From an uncultured Coriobacteriaceae bacterium (GTDB lineage: Bacteria > Actinomycetota > Coriobacteriia > Coriobacteriales > QAMH01): a stretch of DNA of 11,123 nt. Made by a program: the position numbers and the translations under genes. Positions within the stretch are counted from its first letter, which is position 1. Each line of letters opens with the position of its first letter. The notes under the pieces were generated by a model, which saw only the letters and a list, made by a program, of their open reading frames with translations, made no database searches and was not told the origin of the DNA. Positions 7,037 to 11,123 of this stretch are shown here, piece by piece. Location: NCBI GenBank assembly GCA_900544245.1, contig UQUH01000052.1:1-11123 (forward strand), given 5' to 3'.

Positions 7037-7405
7037 ATGAACTTGACGGGTATCGAGGAAAACGGCGCGCTCTGCGTCCTCGTGGAGAGTGACGAGCCGG
7101 TTATCACCGACGCGCAATCGGCAATCGACCTGCTGATGAGCGCGCAGTACGACGTGGGATCGAAGGACATCGTGATTCCCAAGCAGCTCGTCGACGAGGA
7201 CTTCTTCGTCCTCAGCACGGGGCTGGCCGGTGAGGTGCTGCAGAAGTACGTCAACTACGGCGGCCGCATGGCCATCTACGGCGACTATTCGCGCTACACG
7301 AGCAAGCCGCTCAGGGACTTCATGTACGAGAGCAACAAGGGCAGGGACTTCTTCTTCGTCTCCACGAGAGACGAGGCCGTTGCCGCGCTCGCGAAGAGCC
7401 GCTGA
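7037..7405 (+). CDS. DUF4180 domain-containing protein
   Basis: A 122-residue soluble protein matching the DUF4180 family along its whole length. Diagnostic blocks are PVITDAQSAIDLLMSAQY (21-38), FFVLSTGLAGEVLQKYVNY (56-74), RMAIYGDYSRYTSKPLRDF (77-95) and YESNKGRDFFFV (97-108). No signal peptide or membrane segment is present, so it is cytoplasmic. The family has no established biochemical function that I know of. AGAAGGAG (7022-7029) gives a strong ribosome binding site 7 bases before ATG. A GATAAT at 7015-7020 could be part of a weak promoter, but it lies very close to the start. It is convergent with the DUF2442 gene, with only about 20 bases between stops. Confidence 0.88.
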   Translation: MNLTGIEENGALCVLVESDEPVITDAQSAIDLLMSAQYDVGSKDIVIPKQLVDEDFFVLSTGLAGEVLQKYVNYGGRMAIYGDYSRYTSKPLRDFMYESNKGRDFFFVSTRDEAVAALAKSR

Positions 7406-7425
7406 AAAGGAGTGCGTGGCGGGGC

Positions 7426-7860
7426 TTACGCAGAGACAGGATCGCCGTATTCGCGCCACATGGCGGCCTCGGTGACGACCCATTGCTTCCCGTATTTCCT
7501 CGCGTCTACGCCCGAGACGAGCTTGCCATAGGAGATGGCCTTGCGTAGCGTCGACTCGCTCAAGCCCCAGAGCTCAGTAGCATCCGCAAACGATATGAGA
7601 CCATCGAATGGCGTCTCCTCCAGCGCACCGTTCTCCCATAACTCGTCACAAGACAGGTCAATATCATCGTTCCATACGATGCCGTACCCACCGACATCGA
7701 CCTCGGCGCTACCGAAGACGTTGGGGTCTTGCAGTACCTTGAACGCATCGAACCTGCTGAGTAGCGGCACGACATCATAGACCTTGGTAGCTCCGTTGGC
7801 GAAGATCACACTGAGCCGCATACCGGGAAGCGGATACACCTCTTTCACCTTATGAAACAC
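7426..7860 (-). CDS. DUF2442 protein fused to a C-terminal helix-turn-helix domain
   Basis: A 144-residue, two-part protein. Residues 1-80 are a DUF2442 domain (YPLPGMRLSVIFANGATKVYDVVPLL, FKVLQDP, and GYGIVWNDDIDLSCDELWENG are its typical blocks, with acidic clusters and two aromatic strands). Residues about 88-144 (ISFADATELWGLSESTLRKAI, YGKQWVVTEAAM) form a helix-turn-helix of the excisionase/AlpA-like type. DUF2442 and DUF4160 genes are commonly found side by side, and the pairing has been suggested to be toxin-antitoxin-like, though not firmly characterised. GTG 7860 follows GGAGGAG by about 8 bases; that ribosome binding site overlaps the end of the DUF4160 gene 15 bases upstream, so the two are one operon. 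The HTH makes it a plausible repressor acting at the inverted repeat 8147-8180. Confidence 0.85.
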   Translation of the reverse strand: MFHKVKEVYPLPGMRLSVIFANGATKVYDVVPLLSRFDAFKVLQDPNVFGSAEVDVGGYGIVWNDDIDLSCDELWENGALEETPFDGLISFADATELWGLSESTLRKAISYGKLVSGVDARKYGKQWVVTEAAMWREYGDPVSA

Positions 7861-7875
7861 CGTGCGCCTCCTCCC

Positions 7876-8129
7876 CTATGCCAACGGGTCGAGCTTCCTG
7901 AACTCCTGCGTTTCCCACATCTCAAGCAACTCGCTTCTGTGTATCACAATCCACTCTCTGACCAAATCGGATGCCCTTGCAGGCAGCCCTCCGTCAATCA
8001 GCGTCCAGTCCTGATATCAAAGGCTCCGGCATCCTCCCCGTATATTGCATGAACATGCGGAGGATTATGCTCCGACTGGAGAAAGTACATCTTGACGGCA
8101 ATTCCGTAAAACCTTGCAAGCGTCGGCAT
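7876..8129 (-). pseudogene. DUF4160 gene broken by a one-base deletion
   Basis: From ATG 8129 the protein starts MPTLARFYGIAVKMYF and continues with HNPPHVHAIYGEDAGAFDIRTGR, the signature N-terminus of DUF4160. It then meets TGA at 7998-8000. One frame over, the rest of the family follows at once: LIDGGLPARASDLVREW, VIHRSELLEMWE and FRKLDPLA, ending at TAG 7876-7878. The whole interval is 254 bases; adding one C near 8001 gives a continuous 84-residue protein. GGAGGTG lies about 10 bases before the ATG, so translation signals are intact. No slippery heptamer is seen at the junction, so a mutation or sequencing error is likelier than programmed frameshifting. It is the first gene of the DUF4160-DUF2442/HTH operon. 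Confidence 0.85.
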
Positions 8130-8146
8130 GACAGTGCTTCACCTCC

Positions 8147-8180
8147 TGGCAGTATATCACGATACCGTGATATACTGCCA
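8147..8180. promoter_or_regulatory. Perfect 15-bp inverted repeat, candidate operator of the DUF4160-DUF2442 operon
   Basis: TGGCAGTATATCACG (8147-8161) and CGTGATATACTGCCA (8166-8180) are exact inverted copies separated by ATAC. The element abuts the DUF4160 ribosome binding site. A TATAAG -10-like hexamer for the minus strand lies just upstream (8186-8191). As DNA it is a natural site for the HTH partner; as RNA it would fold into a strong hairpin directly before the Shine-Dalgarno. A second short repeat, ATTAGA...TCTAAT, sits at 8180-8198. Confidence 0.7.
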
Positions 8181-8198
8181 TTAGACCTTATATCTAAT

Positions 8199-8428
8199 AC
8201 GCATGCGAACTAACCATCTAATCGGCCCGTTGCGTCACTCAAGAATTGTATGCATAGGGTGAGACATGAATAATCGGAGCATCGTCGGAGCAGGACTTCT
8301 CTTGCGGCTTCCCCCCAGCTCGTGCCCCGTACCAAACATTGTCACATGCAAAACATCGTCGTATTCGGTATCGTTCCATCATATCAAGCGATTGCATACA
8401 CACGCGAACGCATCCAGGAAGGATGATC
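8199..8428. other. Intergenic stretch without a convincing gene
   Basis: About 230 bases between the divergent DUF4160 operon and the hexapeptide protein gene. On the minus strand a 47-codon ORF with a CxxC (8239 upward) has no ribosome binding site. On the plus strand TTGTCA (8339-8344), 17 bases before TATTCG (8362-8367), is a weak promoter candidate for the downstream gene. I see no repeat or RNA gene here. Confidence 0.4.
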
Positions 8429-8974
8429 ATGCAGAAGCCGAACAAAGTGCCCACCGTCTCCCCCACCGCGCACGTAGCGACCAACGCAACCGTCATCGGC
8501 GACGTCACCATCGGCGATGAGTGCTGCGTCCTGTTCAACGCGACCATCCGGGGCGACTGCGACAGCTTCGTGAGGCTAGGCGAGCGCACGAACGTGCAGG
8601 AGGGCGCCTGCCTGCACGTGAGCCACGGTTCGCCCACGATCATCGGCCATGACGTAACCATCGGTCATGCCGCGGTGGTACACGGCTGTACAATCGGCGA
8701 CCATTCGCTCATCGGCATGGGGGCCACGGTGCTCGACGGCGCCATAATCGGGAATCACTGCCTTGTCGGGGCCGGAGCGCTCGTGACGGGCACGGTGCGC
8801 ATCCCGGACGGCATGCTCGTCGTCGGAGCGCCCGCACGGGCAAAGCGTCCCTTGACCGACGAGGAGAAGGCCAGCCTGGAGGAAAGCGCCGCCGGATACG
8901 TGGAGGTGGGGTACCAGCTGGCAAGCGAAGGCTGGCTGCTCACGGGCGAGGTGCCCAAGCCGCCGCTAGGATAG
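8429..8974 (+). CDS. Gamma-carbonic-anhydrase-like left-handed beta-helix (hexapeptide repeat) protein
   Basis: A 181-residue cytoplasmic protein of the gamma carbonic anhydrase/YrdA/PaaY group. Residues about 10-135 are successive hexapeptide turns (VIGDVTIGD, TIIGHDVTIGH, CTIGDHSLIGMGATV, AIIGNHCLVGAGALV), which form a triangular beta-helix, normally trimeric. The three metal-binding histidines are in place: His63 (CLHVS), His80 (IGHAA) and His85 (VVHGC). RGDCDSFVRLGERTNVQEG is the family signature next to them. The C-terminal helix (TDEEKASLEESAAGY) packs along the helix in relatives. Carbonic anhydrase activity is shown for some members only; others are thioesterase- or acyl-carrier-related. 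ATG 8429 is chosen because AGGAAGGA (8416-8423) precedes it; in-frame ATGs at 8339 and 8423 lack this. Confidence 0.92.
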   Translation: MQKPNKVPTVSPTAHVATNATVIGDVTIGDECCVLFNATIRGDCDSFVRLGERTNVQEGACLHVSHGSPTIIGHDVTIGHAAVVHGCTIGDHSLIGMGATVLDGAIIGNHCLVGAGALVTGTVRIPDGMLVVGAPARAKRPLTDEEKASLEESAAGYVEVGYQLASEGWLLTGEVPKPPLG

Positions 8975-8987
8975 CTTACGCAACTGA

Positions 8988-9016
8988 GCGGCGTCTCGCG
9001 CTTTTCGAGGCGCTGC
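8988..9016 (+). terminator. Hairpin after the hexapeptide gene, possible terminator
   Basis: GCGGCGTCTCG (8988-8998) pairs with CGAGGCGCTGC (9006-9016) over 11 positions, with one mismatch and one G-U, around a CGCTTTT loop, 14 bases after the stop codon. A T-rich tail is lacking. Confidence 0.45.
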
Positions 9017-9034
9017 GATGCGCCCTTCCTCATA

Positions 9035-9063
9035 TGCAGACAATCCCAAGTGCAGACTATAAT
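9035..9063 (+). promoter_or_regulatory. Promoter of the small repeat protein
   Basis: A perfect TATAAT at 9058-9063 lies 34 bases before the start codon. At the -35 position TGCAGA (9035-9040) is a poor match. TGCAGAC occurs twice (9035-9041 and 9051-9057), 16 bases apart and on one side of the -10, which may be an activator site replacing the -35. Confidence 0.6.
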
Positions 9064-9096
9064 GTTCCCAGCAGCTTATGGGTGATTGGAGGGTCC

Positions 9097-9369
9097 ATGT
9101 TTGACAACAACAACCAGCCGCAATCCGGCATTCGAACGCTCTTTGGACCCAATGGCAACGTGTCTGCCGTAGTCGGCTCCGGCTCGAACACGTTTGCCGT
9201 CATCGGATCCGGGGATCACGATGGCCTTTACTTCCGAAACGGCAACATAGTCTCTGGACCCGATGGCATGCATGCCGTCATCGGTGACGGTCCGATCAAG
9301 ACGGTTTTTGGCCCTCACGGAGAGGCGTACGCGATTATCGAGAACGGCTCGAGCGGCACCGTGTTGTAA
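9097..9369 (+). CDS. Small unrecognised protein of 18-residue Gly-Pro repeats
   Basis: A 90-residue protein from ATG 9097, with GGAGGG (9088-9093) as ribosome binding site and a TATAAT promoter; an earlier ATG at 9034 lies before the promoter -10 and is unlikely. After an Asn/Gln-rich start (MFDNNNQPQSG), three units share the pattern x-V/L-F/S-G-P-x-G-x3-A-V/I-V/I-G/E-x-G: residues 14-31 (TLFGPNG...AVVGSG), 51-68 (IVSGPDG...AVIGDG) and 69-86 (TVFGPHG...AIIENG). A fourth, diverged unit (32-50, AVIGSGDHDGLYFRNG) lies between. There is no signal peptide, Cys or membrane segment. Alternating short hydrophobic strands and Gly turns suggest a beta-solenoid or blade. I do not recognise the family and assign no function. 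The isolated promoter suggests a single-gene transcript. Confidence 0.7.
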   Translation: MFDNNNQPQSGIRTLFGPNGNVSAVVGSGSNTFAVIGSGDHDGLYFRNGNIVSGPDGMHAVIGDGPIKTVFGPHGEAYAIIENGSSGTVL

Positions 9370-9723
9370 CGCCCTCATGCTGCCGCAAGACACAAACGCA
9401 GCGATTGCCTAAGTAGAAAGCATTCTTATTAACCCATGAGCACTTGCTCAAGTACGTCCACGAGAGCCGATTTCCTATCACCACCAGCATGCTGTTGCAC
9501 AGGGGACAGGCCCCGATATGCACATCACGCCCGAGGTCAACAACAGGAAGGTCAAAGTCAGGGGCTTTGATCATCGCGATACCCCGAGGTCTTCTACACG
9601 CGGATGGCCGAAGTGAGATAGTTTCGCATTAAGCCAATCATTTCATTGGACGGTTTTTATCGATTTTGCAAAAGCGTTCAGCTTATTGAATGGTTTTGGC
9701 GTCTTGGATGAATCTAGTTTTCG
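9370..9723. other. Gene-poor stretch with decayed coding fragments
   Basis: About 350 bases, with lower G+C toward 9620-9720. On the plus strand a reading frame from ATG 9518 gives MHITPEVNNRKVKVRGFDHR and, after a frame change near the CCCC at 9582-9585, EVFYTRMAEVR ending at TAG 9619-9621; this looks like the tail of a broken gene. On the minus strand a 79-codon ORF (9335-9574) overlaps the end of the repeat protein gene and has no ribosome binding site. No terminal repeats or transposase motifs were seen. Confidence 0.4.
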
Positions 9724-9855
9724 TCAGAAAAAGCACTGCTCGATAAACTTCTTGCCACGAAGGGTGTCGATCCACTCCACGGGAATGCCCTCTTGCACCT
9801 CCCTACCCCCGAATTGAAGTGGGATGAATAGGCGAGACGTGCGAATGGCGAACAT
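9724..9855 (-). CDS. 43-residue ORF overlapping the YoeB toxin stop
   Basis: The toxin's TGA and this ORF's ATG share one base (TGATG at 9853-9857 on the minus strand), the classic arrangement for translational coupling. The peptide begins MFAIRTSRLFIPLQFGG and ends LRGKKFIEQCFF; it is soluble, mildly basic in its second half, and has no recognised domain. It may be a real third gene of the toxin-antitoxin operon, or the surviving end of an older gene joined to the toxin. There is no separate ribosome binding site. Confidence 0.35.
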   Translation of the reverse strand: MFAIRTSRLFIPLQFGGREVQEGIPVEWIDTLRGKKFIEQCFF

Positions 9856-10148
9856 CACAGCGTCTCGTAATGAGTCCACATGCTCAGGACCTTGACGATG
9901 CCATCGAACGCCTCTCCATTAATCTCAGAAGGCCCCTCAATGACCTCATATACAAAGCGATGCTGACGATTGATGCGCCTGGAGTACATGCCCGCGAGAC
10001 TTCCAACCAGCGGCTCGAAAGCAGGCGGATAGGCGAACGGATCGGATGCGATAACCGTCACGAGCTTCTTAGCCTTGGCATCCAAGCCGGCAGCTTTCAG
10101 CTTCTTCGCGTCTTTGGCCGCCTGTTTCGTAAAGATAACCTTGTACAC
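9855..10148 (-). CDS. yoeB: Txe/YoeB-family mRNA interferase toxin
   Basis: A 97-residue type II toxin of the RelE/YoeB fold. Enzymes of this family bind the ribosomal A site and cut mRNA. Matching blocks are MYKVIFTKQAAKDAKKL (1-17), FEPLVGSLAGMYSRRIN (44-60), HRFVYEV (63-69) and KVLSMWTHYE (86-95). Glu45, Arg64 and His93 line up with the E. coli YoeB catalytic Glu46, Arg65 and His83. Residues 70-84 form an inserted loop longer than in most relatives. The start is GTG 10148, three bases after the antitoxin stop, so it is probably translated by coupling from the antitoxin. The toxin looks complete. Confidence 0.92.
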   Translation of the reverse strand: MYKVIFTKQAAKDAKKLKAAGLDAKAKKLVTVIASDPFAYPPAFEPLVGSLAGMYSRRINRQHRFVYEVIEGPSEINGEAFDGIVKVLSMWTHYETL

Positions 10149-10151
10149 GGG

Positions 10152-10403
10152 TTACCAATCCAGGGCATCAGCAGTGACACAGTTATCGATGTCCTCGTCA
10201 TGCGCTTCGATAAGCTTTTCTGCCATGCCGGGTACGCCCAGGATGTAGAGAGTCTCCTCGATAGCGGACCAATCGTCCTCGCCGACAAGAACCGCACCCT
10301 TACCTTTGGAGTTGGTGATGGCAACGGGCTTGCAATCCTCGTTGACGCGCGCGATGAGGTTGTAGATGTCTTTACGGGCGGCGGTAGCCGTTACGCTCGT
10401 CAT
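10152..10403 (-). CDS. yefM: YefM/Phd-family antitoxin
   Basis: An 83-residue antitoxin. The N-terminal Phd/YefM DNA-binding fold is seen as TATAARKDIYNLIARVNED (about 5-23), PVAITNSKGKGAVLV and EDDWSAIEETLYIL, equivalent to the YefM DDYxSLxETLYLL block. The acidic C-terminal segment (EAHDEDIDN) should wrap and neutralise the toxin. The start is ATG 10403, with AAGGAG 5 bases upstream; the frame is open to 10439 but the added residues lie between promoter and ribosome binding site. Such antitoxins, alone or with toxin, repress their own promoter; here a 20-bp palindrome lies within it. Confidence 0.92.
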   Translation of the reverse strand: MTSVTATAARKDIYNLIARVNEDCKPVAITNSKGKGAVLVGEDDWSAIEETLYILGVPGMAEKLIEAHDEDIDNCVTADALDW

Positions 10404-10439
10404 AGCGACTCCTTTCGGGCGATTATATCGATGATTCAT

Positions 10440-10467
10440 ATTATACGTACGTAATTACGTACGTCAA
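10440..10467 (-). promoter_or_regulatory. Promoter and operator of the yefM-yoeB operon
   Basis: On the minus strand: TTGACG (10467-10462), a 16-base spacer, then TATAAT (10445-10440). The palindrome ACGTACGTAATTACGTACGT (10445-10464) is perfect over 20 bp and fills the spacer, overlapping both hexamers by a few bases. Bound repressor would block RNA polymerase. A second TATAAT lies at 10427-10422 without a good -35. Confidence 0.85.
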
Positions 10468-10499
10468 TGGAGCGCAAGGCGAGAGGTGGGGTCATCACA

Positions 10500-10631
10500 T
10501 CAATCATCACCATCGGAGTCCTCGTCGCCCGTGAGCTCGTCATTGGCAAGCATGAACTCGGTCACGTTGTCGAGCACGTCCACGTCGCCGTCAAAATCCA
10601 TATCGAAAAGCATAAACACCATCGTCGGCAT
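10500..10631 (-). CDS. Short acidic ORF with an EF-hand/dockerin-like calcium loop
   Basis: From ATG 10631 the ORF encodes 43 residues: MPTMVFMLFD, then DMDFDGDVDVLDNVTEFM, then a tail that is mostly Asp/Glu, ending at TGA 10502-10500. DMDFDGDVDVLD fits the calcium loop D-x-D-x-D-G-x-V-x-x-x-D at every liganding place. The frame is open further upstream and could start at an ATG 12 codons earlier (MLSMPKTG), overlapping the end of the neighbouring gene. No ribosome binding site is obvious, so translation may be coupled to the upstream gene, or this is the end of a lost larger gene. Its strong amino-acid bias makes chance less likely. Confidence 0.4.
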   Translation of the reverse strand: MPTMVFMLFDMDFDGDVDVLDNVTEFMLANDELTGDEDSDGDD

Positions 10632-10638
10632 ATGTGCA

Positions 10639-11058
10639 TTAATACCAGTCTTTGGCATACTCAGCATAGCGAACAGGCGTTATATCATAGTTTTGCATAT
10701 CCATCACACGTTCTAGCAGCTCTTCGCTTACACCATTTTCAATCATGCTTTTCCACACCCTCGATCTCTTGCGATGCAAAAGCAAAAGTCGCAAGTGTTC
10801 ATAAAAAGCGCCAAGAGAAACATGGGAAAATAAATACCCGCTATTGTCGAATGCAACGTAGGGAAACTTTTCTGGAATCCAAGCATGACTTAGGTCACAT
10901 ACATTATCTCGCTGGGTTGACCTAGTGACTTTCGGGTATGGGAAATAAATATTTCCTAATCCATAAATTCGACCATACGCATCAAGGATTTCGGATAGCT
11001 CATCGTACGTTAGACCAAAGGCCTCTCGGGTAGCCTCTTTGTCTTCTTTTTGCGACAC
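10639..11058 (-). CDS. Unrecognised 139-residue protein, probably 5' incomplete
   Basis: A soluble protein with no recognised family. It begins after an open upstream stretch and reads, in order: an acidic helical part (EAFGLTYDELSEILDAYGRI), an aromatic part (GLGNIYFPYPKVTRSTQRDN), SHAWIPEKFPYVAFDNSGYLFSH, a basic helix (FYEHLRLLLLHRKRSRVW) and a C-terminal ENGVSEELLERVMDMQNYD. GTG 11058 and other starts have no ribosome binding site. The frame is open upstream (ELFSRITGAPPIRTH) until a TGA at 11106-11104, beside the window edge, so the true start is probably lost or disrupted. Base composition is clearly more A/T-rich than the left half of the window, suggesting acquired DNA. The short acidic ORF lies directly downstream. 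Confidence 0.55.
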   Translation of the reverse strand: MSQKEDKEATREAFGLTYDELSEILDAYGRIYGLGNIYFPYPKVTRSTQRDNVCDLSHAWIPEKFPYVAFDNSGYLFSHVSLGAFYEHLRLLLLHRKRSRVWKSMIENGVSEELLERVMDMQNYDITPVRYAEYAKDWY

Positions 11059-11085
11059 ATGAGTGCGTATTGGGGGTGCGCCCGT

Positions 11086-11115
11086 GATCCTGGAGAAGAG
11101 TTCTCAAGGAGGATC
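11086..11115. repeat. Imperfect inverted repeat at the right edge
   Basis: GATCCT (11086-11091) pairs with AGGATC (11110-11115), and inside it GAGAA (11093-11097) pairs with TTCTC (11101-11105) around GAG. It coincides with the point where the frame of the adjacent minus-strand gene is lost. It may be an edge artefact or a junction. Confidence 0.4.
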
Positions 11116-11123
11116 AGGTGTCG

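Noticed and set aside
7412..7475. AAAAGGAG followed by a GTG-started 19-codon ORF after DUF4180
   Set aside because: Runs antisense into the DUF2442/HTH gene, and the peptide has no features; probably chance.
8162..8200. CRISPR-like or tRNA-like structure suggested by the palindromes near 8147-8200
   Set aside because: Only one inverted repeat with no direct repeat-spacer pattern, and no cloverleaf or TTC-loop sequence.
8239..8405. Minus-strand ORF ending in a CxxC-containing peptide between DUF4160 and the hexapeptide gene
   Set aside because: No ribosome binding site; its upstream part is antisense to the hexapeptide protein gene.
9335..9574. Minus-strand 79-codon ORF with a CPLC motif
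   Set aside because: Overlaps the better supported repeat protein gene, lacks a ribosome binding site and has no family match I recognise.
10467..10925. Plus-strand 152-codon ORF at the right end
   Set aside because: Antisense to the 139-residue protein and the acidic ORF; His-rich shadow composition.

Overview
The window looks like a chromosomal segment of a high-GC Gram-positive bacterium. The G/C-rich codon use, strong AGGAG-type ribosome binding sites, GTG starts and gene repertoire suggest an actinobacterium, most likely a gut Coriobacteriia relative (Collinsella/Olsenella type). That assignment is inference from composition and family resemblance, not from a marker gene. I saw no rRNA, tRNA, CRISPR array or intact insertion sequence. 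Both window edges carry genes whose reading frame is open past the apparent start and then blocked by a stop near the edge, so the ends may be contig ends or genuinely broken genes.

Left part (1-2150): an AlkD-type DNA alkylation repair protein runs rightward. Its N-terminus is in frame with the C-terminal half of a GIY-YIG (UPF0213-like) endonuclease domain. It meets, tail to tail, a GrpB-family gene broken by an in-frame amber codon; the two stop codons share one CTAG. A GNAT acetyltransferase lies upstream of grpB on the same minus strand. The two minus-strand genes carry near-identical 37-bp promoter/leader segments.

Middle part (2331-7405): a tightly packed plus-strand cluster of a CPA1 Na+/H+ antiporter, a BrnQ branched-chain amino acid transporter (apparently with an ACG start), a second GNAT acetyltransferase and a two-repeat EamA/DMT exporter. 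After a hairpin-containing gap comes a DUF4180 protein. This is a membrane transport and metabolite handling block, probably transcribed largely together.

Right part (7406-11123), accessory in character and increasingly A/T-rich: a minus-strand DUF4160-DUF2442/HTH pair, with DUF4160 broken by a one-base deletion and a perfect 15-bp inverted repeat in front; a gamma-carbonic-anhydrase-like hexapeptide protein; a 90-residue protein built of 18-residue Gly-Pro repeats; a gene-poor decayed stretch; a YefM-YoeB type toxin-antitoxin operon with a 20-bp palindrome exactly between its -35 and -10; a tiny ORF overlapping the toxin stop; a short acidic ORF with an EF-hand-like loop; and an unrecognised 139+ residue protein at the right edge.

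No single undescribed system stands out with certainty. The best leads are the GIY-YIG/AlkD fusion, the self-regulating DUF4160-DUF2442/HTH pair, the 18-residue repeat protein, and the small ORFs next to the toxin and at the right edge.
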